Source: Cupriavidus pauculus | GTDB lineage: Bacteria; Pseudomonadota; Gammaproteobacteria; Burkholderiales; Burkholderiaceae | Assembly (NCBI RefSeq): GCF_008801835.1 | Contig: NZ_VZOW01000011.1 | Location: 88,303 to 152,302 of the forward strand | Length of the DNA stretch: 64,000 nt | Direction of reading: 5' to 3' | Notes under the pieces: generated by a model | The model's input: only the letters and a program-made list of their open reading frames with translations | Told to the model about the DNA's origin: nothing | The model's database searches: none | Program-made: the position numbers and the translations under genes | In this document: piece by piece, positions 1 to 8,817 of the stretch | Layout: each line of letters opens with the position of its first letter | Numbering within the stretch: the first letter of the stretch is position 1

Positions 1-1310
1 CGCAGGTTGACCATTAGCCCGCCCATCGGCGACTGCGCGAGATCGAGCGCGCCGCCATACAGCGCGCTGACATCGCGCACGATGGCCAGGCCCAGGCCGC
101 TGCCCTGCGCCGCTTCGTCGAGACGCGCGAACGGCTGCACCGCTTGCGCCATGACGGCCGCCGGCATGCCCGGCCCGTCGTCTTCGATGCGGATTTCAAT
201 CTGCCCGTCGCGTTCCGCCAGTGTCACGCCAATCGCGCCGCGCGCCCATTGCCACGCGTTGTCGAGCAAATTGCCGAGCATTTCGACAAGATCCTGGCGA
301 TCTCCCGCGAAATGGGCGTCGCCGTCGATGCGGACGTCGATCGGATGCGCAGCGTGCAGACGTTTAAGCGCGCGCACCAGTTCGTCCACCACGGGCCGCA
401 CCGGCACACTGCCGCGCCCCGCTCCACCCGCGCCCGCCGCGCGTGCACGCGCCAGATGCCGATCCACCTGCCGGCGCATCGCATCGACCTGCTGCATTAC
501 GCCGTGGGCTGCGGGGGCCGGCAACGACTGCGCGCTGTTGGCCAGAATCGCCAGCGGCGTCTTGACCGCATGCGCCAGATCGGCCGCCTGCCGGCGCGAC
601 CTGTCGATCGCTTCCTGATTGCGCTGCAGCAGCGCGTTGATCTCGTCGACCAGCGGCTGCACCTCCACCGGCCACGCGCCAGACAGCGTCGCCGCACGGC
701 CGGCATGAAAACCGGCCACGGCGGTGCGCAGGCGGCCCAGCGGCGACAGTCCGAAACGAATCTGCGCCCACACCGCGCCGAGAATGCCCACGCCCAGCAC
801 GGCAAGCGACAGCCACAGCAAATGACGGAACGAACGCTTGGCCTGCCGCAGCTCGGTGCGGTCTAAAGCCACGGCGATATCGACGAAAGCGTCCGCGCCG
901 GCCAGTTGCAGGCGGCGCGTCTTCACCAGCAGCGATTGCGCCTTGGGGCCGATGCGAATGTCCGCGCCGCCCTCCGGCACACGGCGCTCGATGGCCACCG
1001 GAATGTCGACATCCCACAACGATCGCGAGCGCAGCGTCTGGGCGCCCGACGACGCCTGCCAGTACGCGCCCGAATACGGGAGATCGAAGCGCGGATCGGC
1101 TGGCTGGCGCGTCAGTTCGAGCTGGCCGTCGTTGCGCCATTCGAGCGCGGCGGCAATGCTGTTCAGCTCGCGGTCCAGCTCGGCGACATAGGTGCGGTCG
1201 ACATGGCGCGCGAACAGTGTTTCGAGCAGCCAGCCGGTCGTGCATAACGTACCGACACTCCACAGCGTGGCGATCAGCAGCAGGCGGCGGGCAATCGACG
1301 TGCGCTTCAT
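1..1310 (-). CDS. Sensor histidine kinase, PhoQ-like (3' end outside window)
   Basis: Membrane-bound sensor kinase of a two-component system; the last few residues lie left of the window. About 436 residues are visible. TM segments lie at roughly 10-29 and 164-184 with a periplasmic sensor loop between them, followed by a HAMP-like linker. The H-box reads DLAHAVKTPL with phospho-acceptor His247. The ATPase domain shows an N-box (LGNLLDNA), a G1 box (DDGPGMP) and a G2 box (GSGLGLAIV). The start ATG overlaps the stop of the upstream regulator gene (ATGA), so the two are translationally coupled. Architecture and the neighbouring PepSY gene fit the PhoPQ/FeuPQ group; the signal is unknown. Confidence 0.93.
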   Translation of the reverse strand, partial: MKRTSIARRLLLIATLWSVGTLCTTGWLLETLFARHVDRTYVAELDRELNSIAAALEWRNDGQLELTRQPADPRFDLPYSGAYWQASSGAQTLRSRSLWDVDIPVAIERRVPEGGADIRIGPKAQSLLVKTRRLQLAGADAFVDIAVALDRTELRQAKRSFRHLLWLSLAVLGVGILGAVWAQIRFGLSPLGRLRTAVAGFHAGRAATLSGAWPVEVQPLVDEINALLQRNQEAIDRSRRQAADLAHAVKTPLAILANSAQSLPAPAAHGVMQQVDAMRRQVDRHLARARAAGAGGAGRGSVPVRPVVDELVRALKRLHAAHPIDVRIDGDAHFAGDRQDLVEMLGNLLDNAWQWARGAIGVTLAERDGQIEIRIEDDGPGMPAAVMAQAVQPFARLDEAAQGSGLGLAIVRDVSALYGGALDLAQSPMGGLMVNL

Positions 1311-1987
1311 GCGGGCGCGGCCGGTTCGGCGGGCGGCCGCATGCGATAGCCGAGGCCGCGCACGGTTTCGATGACATCGACGCCGAGCTTCCTGCGCAAA
1401 CGGCCGACGAACACTTCGATCGTATTGCTGTCGCGGTCGAAATCCTGCGCGTAGATGTGCTCGGTCAGGGTGGTCTTGCTAATGATCGCGCCCTGGTGAT
1501 GCATCAGGTAATCGAGCACCTTGAATTCATGCGCGGTGAGCGTGATGGGCGCGCCGTGCACGCTGACCTGTCCCGTGCCGGGCGCCAGCAGCACCGGGCC
1601 ACATGACAGCGTGGGCGAGGTGCGGCCGGCCGAGCGCCGGATCAGCGCGCGGATGCGGGCCAGCAGTTCCTCGGTGCGGAACGGCTTGGTCAGGTAATCG
1701 TCGGCCCCGGCGTCGATGCCCTCGACCTTTTCGACCCAGCCGTCGCGCGCGGTCAGGATCAGCACCGGCACGTCGTTGCCGGCCTGCCGCCAGCGCTTGA
1801 GCACGCTCAGCCCGTCCAGGCGCGGCAGGCCAAGGTCGAGCACGACAGTGTCATAGGGATGTTCGGCGCCCAGATGTGCGGCCTCTACGCCATCGGCCGC
1901 GTGATCGACCGCATAGCCCGCCTGGCGCAGCGCAACGGCAAGCTGCTGCGCTAGCGTGGCTTCGTCCTCGACTAGCAGGATCCGCAT
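1307..1987 (-). CDS. OmpR/PhoP-family response regulator
   Basis: DNA-binding response regulator of 226 residues, the usual length for the OmpR family. The receiver domain (about 1-115) carries the acidic pair in VEDE, the phospho-acceptor Asp51 in VVLDLGLPRLDG and the conserved Lys in the TKPF motif. The C-terminal half (about 128-220) is a winged helix with the family signature region DSNTIEVFVGRLRRKL. The gene lies between a PepSY gene (5 bp upstream) and the kinase (4-bp overlap), so it is the partner of that kinase. Targets cannot be read from the sequence. Regulation of the arn genes at the other end of the window is possible but unproven. Confidence 0.95.
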   Translation of the reverse strand: MRILLVEDEATLAQQLAVALRQAGYAVDHAADGVEAAHLGAEHPYDTVVLDLGLPRLDGLSVLKRWRQAGNDVPVLILTARDGWVEKVEGIDAGADDYLTKPFRTEELLARIRALIRRSAGRTSPTLSCGPVLLAPGTGQVSVHGAPITLTAHEFKVLDYLMHHQGAIISKTTLTEHIYAQDFDRDSNTIEVFVGRLRRKLGVDVIETVRGLGYRMRPPAEPAAPA

Positions 1988-1992
1988 GGGCG

Positions 1993-2379
1993 TCAGGGCT
2001 TGCGCGCGCGTTCGAGGTCGTGGCCCTTGGCCTTGATCAGCCGGCCGTCGCGCGCGTCGTATTCGAGCTTGGCGATGGTGCTGGTGGGCAGCAGCAGCTT
2101 GACCTCGTAAGTCCAGATGCCGTCGTCGCGATCAAGCTTGACGTCGATGACATCACCGGCGTACTGGCGCGAAACGGCATCGAGAATGCGCGAAAGCGGC
2201 AGGATTTCGCCGGAACGCAGCGCGGCGCGGGCGCGGTCGGCATCGGTGTCGGCATGCGACACGCCAGCGGCGCCGACTGCGCACAACGCCGCCAGCAGGA
2301 CCAGCGCGCGCAGCGCGCCGCGCGTCCGGGCAGTAGTCCGGGCAGTAAAAGGAAGGAGCGGAAAAGTCATCGGCAGCAT
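1993..2379 (-). CDS. PepSY-domain periplasmic protein
   Basis: Small exported protein of about 129 residues. A hydrophobic signal segment (LRALVLLAALCAVGAAG) ends near SHA, followed by a PepSY-type domain: EILPLSRILDAV then GDVIDVKLDRDDGIWTYEVKLL and a final strand pair. PepSY proteins are commonly encoded next to PhoPQ-like systems and are thought to modulate proteases or the sensor in the periplasm; that role here is inferred. It lies 5 bp before the response regulator gene and is probably its first cotranscribed partner. The start is uncertain: in-frame GTG 2388, ATG 2379 and ATG 2370 are possible and none has a strong ribosome-binding site. Confidence 0.82.
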   Translation of the reverse strand: MLPMTFPLLPFTARTTARTRGALRALVLLAALCAVGAAGVSHADTDADRARAALRSGEILPLSRILDAVSRQYAGDVIDVKLDRDDGIWTYEVKLLLPTSTIAKLEYDARDGRLIKAKGHDLERARKP

Positions 2380-2494
2380 TGTGCGCACGGCAACCTGAAC
2401 CGCGGCTGAACGGATTGCTCAGGCCTCATTCAGGTGGGTGTACGCATCATGCCATCAAGAATCCTGAAACGGATGCAAAACAACGTACCTCGCC

Positions 2495-2707
2495 ATGCCA
2501 CCACCCGCCAGCCGCCCCGCCCTTCGCCAAGCTTCAAGCCAAGCCCTTCGCCCAGCGCTTGGCCCGCCTGTCCGCCCGGCGACGTCCCGATCGCCCCGCA
2601 CCAGCCGGCTGCGCCGCCTCTGCGCCGCGCTCGCACCTCTGGCGCCGCTGGCGCTGGCGATGGCCGGCGCCGCGCTGCCGTTCTGGTATCAGACGTTGGG
2701 ACAGTGA
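2495..2707 (+). CDS. Possible small membrane-anchored protein, unknown
   Basis: A 70-codon frame in an otherwise empty 338-bp gap (2389-2726). The first half is basic and Pro/Arg-rich. The second half holds one good hydrophobic helix (LAPLAPLALAMAGAALPFWY), and G/C dominates third positions there, as in real genes of this genome. No Shine-Dalgarno sequence precedes the ATG, and I recognise no family. It may equally be chance in GC-rich DNA; nothing else is visible in the gap. Confidence 0.28.
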   Translation: MPPPASRPALRQASSQALRPALGPPVRPATSRSPRTSRLRRLCAALAPLAPLALAMAGAALPFWYQTLGQ

Positions 2708-2726
2708 CGCAGCGCGGCGGCGGAGC

Positions 2727-4379
2727 TTAGGAGCCGACCGTCACAAACACCGGATTCGAATAGAACCAGAGGTCGTTGTAGTTGCGCGCGTTGATCGCGT
2801 CGAAACGTGCCTGGTCTTCCGTCACCGTGGTCCTCAGGTCTGGCAGCGGATTGCCGTTGGACGTTTCGCCGGGCACATTCATGCCCAGATTGGTGCCGCG
2901 CAGGCGGAAATACTGGTTCTTCGTTGCCTTGTACGTGTAGGTCACGGTGTTGTAGCCGTCCTTGTCCTGCTTCCAGTCAGCCGCGGTAAACGTGGCGATC
3001 ACCTTGGTGGAATCGTTGGTTTCCTTGCTGTAGCCCGGCGTCCCCGCCGCCGCGCGCGGCGTGACATCGCCCGCGATCAGGTCGATGTGGTCCACCACGG
3101 GACGCTTGTTGACATTGACGCCGCCATTGATCGGGTACTCGTAGTTGTTGCGGTCGGGACTCTTGAAGCGGATCGTCACGGTAACCGTATCGCCCGATTT
3201 CGCCTTCAGTTCTCCGCCCATTTCGCCCTTGCCGTTGCCGCTGGCGAGATTGAAATCGAGCGCGTTGATCAGGTCACCAAACACCGAGAACATCTTGCCC
3301 GAGCGCACGCCTTCGAGCACACCCTTGATGCCGGTGTACTTGTTGTCGATCCAGACGTAGGTCTTGGCGTACTCACCCGGGAAGTACCCGCTGCTGTTGG
3401 CGCCGATGGTCTTGAAGTGATGGTCGGAATCGCCCACGTTCCAGAAGCGGCGGCCGTCGCCGAGCAGTGCGTCCCAGATGCCGCCAACTTGCGCGACCAC
3501 GTAGTCCACCCCGCCATACACGCGGTTCTTCAGGTTGGCATCGATGTAGCTCGTGGCGTAGCCGCCGCGATCGGGTTCCATCTGGTTGCCGACCATGCCT
3601 TCCACGCCAAACACGATGTTCGGTGCGGTGTCGTTGAATTCGCGATAGTCGGCCGCAGTGTATTTGCCGTTGTTGCGCGACGGGTGATTGATCAGTGCGT
3701 AGCTGGTGTCCGGATAGTTGTCGCGCAGCCACGCCACGGCCTTCACGGCATCCGCATGCGTGCTGGAGGCGCGCGTACCGGTGGCATTCCAGTTGGCAAC
3801 GTCGACCGGATCGAACTGGGTGTCGGGTCGGCTGGTGAAGTAGTACTCGAACTGGTTGGACGCCTTAGTCGCGGTGGCCAGCGGCGAGCCCGTGAAAATG
3901 CCGACGTTCATATGGTCGTGCGTCGGCATATCCCATTCGAAGGCCGAGAAGATCAGCTTGCTGGTATAGCTGCCGTTGACCTGCAACTGGCGCACCGCCG
4001 GGATTTCATACTGGGCCATCGCCTGCGAGAACGGCAGCGGGCCGCCCACGATGTTCGTGCCGTTCTGGTCGCGCGTGGAAGGCCGCAGGTGATTGGAGAT
4101 CGCGGTCCAGTCAAGGTTGTTCTTGACCAGCGCCTGGTCCAGTACATCGACGAGCTTGCCCTGGGCGTCGTCGGACTCGATCGTATGGACGTGCAGATCG
4201 CCGGTGGTCCATTTGCCAGTGATTTCGGCGGCCGGTGTGGCTGGCGTGGATGGCTGGTTCGCCGGTGGCGCGGTTGTTCCACTGTTGCTGCTATTGTCGT
4301 CGCTGCCGTTGCAGCCGTAGAAAGCGAGTGCAACCGTCATGGCTGCTGCACCGCCAAGTGCGGACTTGATGTAACGCAT
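2727..4379 (-). CDS. Secreted PHP-domain metallophosphoesterase-like lipoprotein
   Basis: Protein of 550 residues with a lipoprotein-type leader (hydrophobic stretch to Cys23, LAFYGC) and a Ser/Thr/Pro linker. The PHP fold starts at residues 61-66 (DLHVHT). Other likely metal-site pieces are ISNHLRPS, EWDMPTHDHMNV, LINHPSRNNGKY and a late SDHHF motif. PHP proteins are metal-dependent phosphoesterases; membrane-anchored or periplasmic versions of this size are poorly characterised, so the substrate is unknown. It sits alone between a two-component operon and an outer-membrane protein gene of the same orientation. Confidence 0.78.
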   Translation of the reverse strand: MRYIKSALGGAAAMTVALAFYGCNGSDDNSSNSGTTAPPANQPSTPATPAAEITGKWTTGDLHVHTIESDDAQGKLVDVLDQALVKNNLDWTAISNHLRPSTRDQNGTNIVGGPLPFSQAMAQYEIPAVRQLQVNGSYTSKLIFSAFEWDMPTHDHMNVGIFTGSPLATATKASNQFEYYFTSRPDTQFDPVDVANWNATGTRASSTHADAVKAVAWLRDNYPDTSYALINHPSRNNGKYTAADYREFNDTAPNIVFGVEGMVGNQMEPDRGGYATSYIDANLKNRVYGGVDYVVAQVGGIWDALLGDGRRFWNVGDSDHHFKTIGANSSGYFPGEYAKTYVWIDNKYTGIKGVLEGVRSGKMFSVFGDLINALDFNLASGNGKGEMGGELKAKSGDTVTVTIRFKSPDRNNYEYPINGGVNVNKRPVVDHIDLIAGDVTPRAAAGTPGYSKETNDSTKVIATFTAADWKQDKDGYNTVTYTYKATKNQYFRLRGTNLGMNVPGETSNGNPLPDLRTTVTEDQARFDAINARNYNDLWFYSNPVFVTVGS

Positions 4380-4754
4380 GAGACTTCCCCGATAACCTTC
4401 TGATTTTTATTGACCCTTCAGCGCGCAGCTTCGGCCTTGGGTCAGCGTCGACGTCTCGGCGCTGCCCCCCGGTCCAGCCACACTGGCAAGGCAATTTGAG
4501 GGCGCGATCATGCGGGATGCGCGTTTCAAGGAAATGAGATTTTTGTGACTTCTTGGTGACTTTGGTTGTTTCATCAATGACAGAAATCGGCCGTCGTCTC
4601 AGCGATTTTCTCCCCCCGCGCGGGAAGACAAACCAGCATTCAGACGCGATTTCCGGAGACCAATGAGAAACGCCACCGGGCCTGTGTGGCGCCGGTGGCG
4701 TGGGTCGTGTGATGGGGGAAAAACGGCGCGGGCCGATATGCCCGGCCGGTGCGA
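4380..4754. other. Intergenic region, 375 bp, no gene seen
   Basis: Separates the PHP-domain gene from the next leftward gene. It is somewhat richer in A/T around 4530-4590 than its surroundings, which would suit a promoter for the PHP gene. I found no convincing terminator or clear -35/-10 pair. Confidence 0.4.
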
Positions 4755-5723
4755 TCAGAACACGAGCGTGGCGGTGGCCTGTACGGTTGCCGTGCTGTCC
4801 AGCCGGTTCTTGCTGGCGACGGTCGGCACCCAGCGGAGGCTCATCGACAGCGGATGGTGTCCCAGCTTGGTGTCGTAGGTGACGATCGGACCGATGCTGA
4901 AGTCGCGGCCGCGGAAGCCGTTGAGACGATCGGCGGTAGGCCCGCTGTCGTCGCCCAACTGCTGCACCGTGCCCATGACGATCCCGGCGCCCAGGTGGCC
5001 AAACTTCTTCACGCCCATGACGTCGAGCGTGAACAGCGGCGCATTGTGGTAGTTGGTGTCGTTATTGCGCGTGTAGAACTGCAACGCGCCCACTGCATTG
5101 AATTCGAGCCCGTACGCCGGCATCAGATGCGTGAACGCAACCTGAGGCACGAAAGTCCAGACGTTCAGCCCCGGATTGGAAAGCGAATTCTTGTCGTATT
5201 GCCCGGTCGGCGCCCAGATATTGAAGCTCAGCGACATATGGCTGGTCTTCGAAAAATGGTAGCCGGCAATGATCGGGCTGAAATACAGGTCGTAAAGGTT
5301 GGACGATCGGTCCGAATTGCCGCGTGAGAAAGTGCCACCGGCAGGGCCCGTGACCACCAGATTGGTCCTTGCGGTGGTCCAGATGTATGGCAGCGTAAAC
5401 GCCGAGGCAAAGTTCCACGCGCCCGGGCCGGTATCCCAGACTTTCATCATCGTGGCCAGCGTCAGCGAGAGCTTGCCGTCGATACCCGCGGTCGTGCGGC
5501 CCCCGACCGGCACCGGCCGGCTGCCGCCGATCGATCCGTCCAGGTAGATCTCCTGAAAGTTGGCGATCCAGACCGGCTGGTCGGGCACCACGCCGGCGTT
5601 CGCAGTCACGCTGGTACCGGCTACCGGGCGACCGAGCGCACCTTCGGTGGCGTGCCCGGCGATCGGCGCCAACAGCGCTCCCGCAGCGAGCGCAGTCAGG
5701 GTGGCGGTACTGGCGCGTTTCAT
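4755..5723 (-). CDS. SphA/phenol-MetA-type outer-membrane protein
   Basis: Exported protein of 322 residues: signal peptide to about residue 25 (ALLAPIAGHA), then alternating aromatic/polar strands and a final residue F after QATATLVF, typical of an outer-membrane beta-barrel. The pattern (NFQEIYLDG near the start, LSLTLATMMKVWDTG, later FSPIIAGYHFSKTSHMSLSFNIWAPTGQYD, and DRLNGFRGRDFSIGPIVTYD near the end) fits the 'MetA-pathway of phenol degradation' / SphA family of putative channels for hydrophobic compounds. No aromatic-degradation gene lies nearby, so the substrate is unknown. Confidence 0.8.
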   Translation of the reverse strand: MKRASTATLTALAAGALLAPIAGHATEGALGRPVAGTSVTANAGVVPDQPVWIANFQEIYLDGSIGGSRPVPVGGRTTAGIDGKLSLTLATMMKVWDTGPGAWNFASAFTLPYIWTTARTNLVVTGPAGGTFSRGNSDRSSNLYDLYFSPIIAGYHFSKTSHMSLSFNIWAPTGQYDKNSLSNPGLNVWTFVPQVAFTHLMPAYGLEFNAVGALQFYTRNNDTNYHNAPLFTLDVMGVKKFGHLGAGIVMGTVQQLGDDSGPTADRLNGFRGRDFSIGPIVTYDTKLGHHPLSMSLRWVPTVASKNRLDSTATVQATATLVF

Positions 5724-6100
5724 CGATATCTCCCGAAAACAGGGGGTTGGAGCATGGGGGCTGGATCGCCCGTGGGCGATGCGAAGCCAGCATCGTCGCA
5801 GATTCCGCGCCGAATGGAATTTAGTTTTCTGGAAAAGCGAGTTGAATCATTTAGCGGCATCGGCGCGCGAGCCGTGGTCGAAAAACAGCCTCTGCAATCG
5901 GTAAAACTGCGGCCTCGATGAATGCCGCGTCGGATGCTTCGGCCGATGCCGCCGCGCGTTGTCGCCATATGCCGGCCGGCCCGCGGTTTGCCCACGTCGC
6001 CAGCACGGTTAAGCGTCGGTGATATGGTGTGACCGTGCGCGTCCGGGACAGGACGCCTGATCTGCCTTCTCAACCCTCCTGACAGCCGTTTTCCTCCCTC
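5724..6100. other. Intergenic region, 377 bp, divergent promoters expected
   Basis: Lies between divergent genes (outer-membrane protein leftward, serA rightward), so it must carry both promoters. An A/T-richer patch around 5816-5850 is the only compositional feature. I see no clear operator or hairpin. Confidence 0.4.
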
Positions 6101-7306
6101 ATGGCCAGCGCTCTCCTTCTCGAAAACATCCACGCCAGCGCGCAACAACTGCTGAATCGCCACCATATCGATATCGCCACGCAGGGCAAGGCCCTGGCCG
6201 GCGACGCGCTGCTCGGCGCGGTGCGCGACCACGAATTGCTCGGCATCCGCTCCGCCACGCACCTGACCGCGCAAGCCTTCGCCAACGCACAGCGCCTGCT
6301 GAGCGTCGGCTGCTTCTGCATCGGAACTTCGCAGGTAGATCTCGGCGCGGCGGCCCATGCCGGCATCCCGGTGTTCAACGCGCCGTTTTCGAACACGCGC
6401 TCCGTGGCAGAACTGGTGATTGGCCAGGCCATCATGCTGATGCGGCGGATTCCTGAAAAGAGCCGCGCCGCACATCAGGGGCAGTGGCTGAAGACGGCCA
6501 AGGGTTCGTTCGAAATTCGCGGCAAGACCATGGCCGTGATCGGCTACGGCAATATCGGCGCGCAGGTTGGCATCCTGGCCGAGTCGATGGGCATGCGCGT
6601 GGTGTTCTACGACATCCGGCCGCGCCTGTCGATCGGCGGCGCGGTGCCGGTGCACGCGCTGGAGGACGCGCTGGCGCAGGCCGACGTGGTGACACTGCAC
6701 GTGCCGGCCACGCCCCAGACGCGCAATCTGCTCGATGCGAAAGCGCTGGGCGCGATGCGGCGCGGCGGCATCCTGATCAATGCGTCGCGCGGCACCGTGG
6801 TGGACATCGACGCGCTGGCAGCGCTGCTGGACAGCGGCCACCTCGCCGGCGCCGCAATCGACGTGTTTCCCGAAGAGCCGCGCAGCAATGCGGATCCGTT
6901 CGTCTCGCCGCTGCAGGGCAAGCCCAACGTCATCCTGACGCCGCATGTCGGTGGCAGCACCGAAGAGGCGCAGGAGAACATCGGCGTGGAAGTGGCCACC
7001 AAGCTGGCCAACTTCCTGGAGACCGGCGCGACCATCGGCGCCGTGAACCTGCCGCAGATCCAGCCCGCGCCGCTGGCCGCGCCGGCGCGCGTGCTCAATA
7101 TCCATTACAACCGGCCCGGAACGCTGTCGCACTTCAATCAGGCGCTGGCCGAAATCGGCGCCAATATCGTCGCCCAGCAACTTCAGACCGAAGGCGACAT
7201 CGGCTATGCGATCACCGACATCAGCCTGGTGCCGCCCGCAGGCTGGGCCGAGGCGCTGATGCAGGACGATGCGTTCATCCGCACGCGCGTTATTGCAGGC
7301 AACTGA
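6101..7306 (+). CDS. serA: D-3-phosphoglycerate dehydrogenase
   Basis: First enzyme of serine synthesis: oxidises 3-phosphoglycerate to 3-phosphohydroxypyruvate with NAD. The 401 residues match the short E. coli-type SerA (about 410). The nucleotide-binding motif GYGNIG is at 148-153. The catalytic triad of D-2-hydroxyacid dehydrogenases is present as Arg230 (NASRG), Glu259 and His282 (PHVGGSTEEAQ). The C-terminal ACT domain (about 330-401, starting near RVLNIHYNRPGTL) is where serine inhibits the enzyme. The gene stands alone; soxR follows convergently after about 50 bp. Confidence 0.96.
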   Translation: MASALLLENIHASAQQLLNRHHIDIATQGKALAGDALLGAVRDHELLGIRSATHLTAQAFANAQRLLSVGCFCIGTSQVDLGAAAHAGIPVFNAPFSNTRSVAELVIGQAIMLMRRIPEKSRAAHQGQWLKTAKGSFEIRGKTMAVIGYGNIGAQVGILAESMGMRVVFYDIRPRLSIGGAVPVHALEDALAQADVVTLHVPATPQTRNLLDAKALGAMRRGGILINASRGTVVDIDALAALLDSGHLAGAAIDVFPEEPRSNADPFVSPLQGKPNVILTPHVGGSTEEAQENIGVEVATKLANFLETGATIGAVNLPQIQPAPLAAPARVLNIHYNRPGTLSHFNQALAEIGANIVAQQLQTEGDIGYAITDISLVPPAGWAEALMQDDAFIRTRVIAGN

Positions 7307-7354
7307 GCGCGGGCCACTGAGCGATCTGACGTAGCGGCGGGTGCAGCCTCGCCG

Positions 7355-7927
7355 CTACGCCGTCCCGCCTTTCTTCGGCCGGGACGCTCCTTCGTCCAGA
7401 TGGGCGCCCGGCCCTTCTCCCGCCAGCATGTCCTGCGGATTGCGCAATGGACACGCTTTCAGCGAGAGGCATCCGCAGCCAATGCAGCCGTCGAGCTGGT
7501 CACGCAGCATCGTCAGCATGCGGATGCGGGCGTCGAGGTCCTCGCGCCATGCCGCGGACAGACGGCGCCAATCGGCCACCGTCGGGGCCTTCCCAGCGGG
7601 CAGCCGCGCAAACGCATCGGCAATCACCGCCAGTGGCAACCCCATGCGCTGCGCCACGCGGATCACGGCCAGCCGGCGCAGCATGGCGCGCGGATAGCGC
7701 CGCTGGTTGCCGGCACTGCGTGAACTGGAAATCAATCCTTTCGATTCATAGAAGTGGAGCGCCGACGCTGCCACGCCGCTGCGCTCGACTACTTCGCCAA
7801 TGCTTAGCGGATCGCGCGGCCGCAGGATGCGCGCGGGCGCGGCGTTTCTGTGGTCCGCGGTGGACGCCTGGTTGTTTTCGGCCGGATTGCGAGCGTGGTT
7901 GACCGGCGCGGCGCGCTTGCTTGTCAT
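7355..7927 (-). CDS. soxR: Redox-sensitive MerR-family activator SoxR
   Basis: MerR-type activator of 190 residues. It has an N-terminal winged helix ([26 protein letters not shown], about 41-67), a dimer helix, and a C-terminal cluster-binding motif with Cys148, 151, 153 and 159 ([12 protein letters not shown]). The spacing CX2CXCX5C is exactly that of the SoxR [2Fe-2S] site, which senses redox-cycling compounds and superoxide. The first 38 or so residues are an extra hydrophilic extension compared with E. coli SoxR (about 154); a downstream start is possible. It is divergent from a RidA-family gene whose promoter contains a perfect SoxR operator. Confidence 0.95.
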   Translation of the reverse strand: MTSKRAAPVNHARNPAENNQASTADHRNAAPARILRPRDPLSIGEVVERSGVAASALHFYESKGLISSSRSAGNQRRYPRAMLRRLAVIRVAQRMGLPLAVIADAFARLPAGKAPTVADWRRLSAAWREDLDARIRMLTMLRDQLDGCIGCGCLSLKACPLRNPQDMLAGEGPGAHLDEGASRPKKGGTA

Positions 7928-7978
7928 CGAGGCTTCCCACTGTGTCTGGTAATGCCCCGCATGGTAGCGCAGGAATGA

Positions 7979-8009
7979 TTGACCTCAAGTGCACTTGAGG
8001 TTTGATACT
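7979..8009 (+). promoter_or_regulatory. SoxR operator within a MerR-type 19-bp-spacer promoter
   Basis: CCTCAAGTGCACTTGAGG at 7983-8000 is a perfect 18-bp palindrome matching the known SoxR box (CCTCAAG...CTTGAGG). It sits between a -35 TTGACC (7979-7984) and a -10-like GATACT (8004-8009). The spacer is exactly 19 bp, the overlong spacing that MerR/SoxR activators correct by distorting DNA. It points at the RidA-family gene starting at 8038, not at soxR. Confidence 0.93.
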
Positions 8010-8037
8010 GCGCCTCTTCTTACCGAGGATCTTTGCC

Positions 8038-8466
8038 ATGCAACTGCAATCGCCCCGCGCGCCGTATCTTGAATTCATCAATCCGCCCGATCTTTACGAC
8101 CCGCGCCTGAACGGCTATTCGCATGTGGCGGTGGCCCATCGGCCGGTCCGCATCGTGTTTGCCGCGGGCCAGGGCGGCGAAGACATGGCGGGCGGATTGC
8201 GCGCGGACTTTGTCGCGCAGGTCAATCAGGCGCTTGCCAACCTGCGCATTGCGCTGCAAGCGGCAGGCGCCGATATCCCTGACATCGCCAAAGTCACCGT
8301 GCTAGTGGTCGATCATTCAATGGAGCGTCTGGCGATTTTCAGCCGCGCATGGCAAGCGCTGCTGGGCGACTGGCCTACGCCGGCGTGCACGCTGATTCCC
8401 GTGCCGCGTCTGGCGCTGGACGGGATGCTGTTTGAAATCGAAGCGATTGCCGTGCTGCCGGAATAG
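8038..8466 (+). CDS. RidA/YjgF-family protein, predicted SoxR target
   Basis: About 142 residues from the ATG at 8038. An earlier in-frame start at 8002 is rejected because it lies inside the SoxR promoter, and GAGG at 8024-8027 precedes 8038. The RidA-fold pattern is visible: VFAAGQGGEDMAGGLRADFVAQVNQALANLRIALQAAGADIPDIAKVTVLVV-type strand-helix order and a C-terminal TPACTLIPVPRLALDGMLFEIEAIAVL ending. RidA enzymes hydrolyse reactive enamines/imines. The conserved Arg of catalytic RidA is replaced within PVPRLAL, so activity should be tested. The promoter architecture implies induction by redox-cycling drugs. Confidence 0.85.
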   Translation: MQLQSPRAPYLEFINPPDLYDPRLNGYSHVAVAHRPVRIVFAAGQGGEDMAGGLRADFVAQVNQALANLRIALQAAGADIPDIAKVTVLVVDHSMERLAIFSRAWQALLGDWPTPACTLIPVPRLALDGMLFEIEAIAVLPE

Positions 8467-8483
8467 CGCACGGCACGATCGGT

Positions 8484-8762
8484 TCAAGGACGTTTGGAGG
8501 GCGCCGTCTTTGGCGCGGACGCCGGATAGTCGTAAGTCTGCGCCGCCGACGCGCCCTGGTTGACCGCAGGGCCGCTGCCGTGGACACGGCTGCCGTCCTT
8601 GCGCACGCCAGTACTCGGCGCGCCGGGTGACACATCGGAGGCGGCCGTGCCGGGCGCGCGATTGTCCACCTTGGGTGTCTGCGAAGGCATCTGCGCCCAT
8701 GCCACCGAGCCCAGCGCCAGCGCCGCCATCGCGGCCATCGTGTGTTGCCATGTCATTCGCAT
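8484..8762 (-). CDS. Small exported protein of unknown function
   Basis: 92 residues: a signal peptide (MAAMAALALGSVAWAQ, cleavage near residue 23) and a mature part rich in Pro, Ser, Ala and Gly without evident fold. I recognise no family. It begins a run of small exported or disordered proteins. Its stop lies 18 bp from the convergent RidA-family stop. Confidence 0.6.
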   Translation of the reverse strand: MRMTWQHTMAAMAALALGSVAWAQMPSQTPKVDNRAPGTAASDVSPGAPSTGVRKDGSRVHGSGPAVNQGASAAQTYDYPASAPKTAPSKRP

Positions 8763-8817
8763 CGTGCGTCTCCTGAAAGGGGCTGCTTGATCGCCGGTTT
8801 GTAAGGCCTGCTTGCCG

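Noticed and set aside
2379..4403. 674-codon plus-strand frame opposite the PHP-domain gene
   Set aside because: Antisense of a well-supported gene; long open frames on the opposite strand are expected at this GC content.
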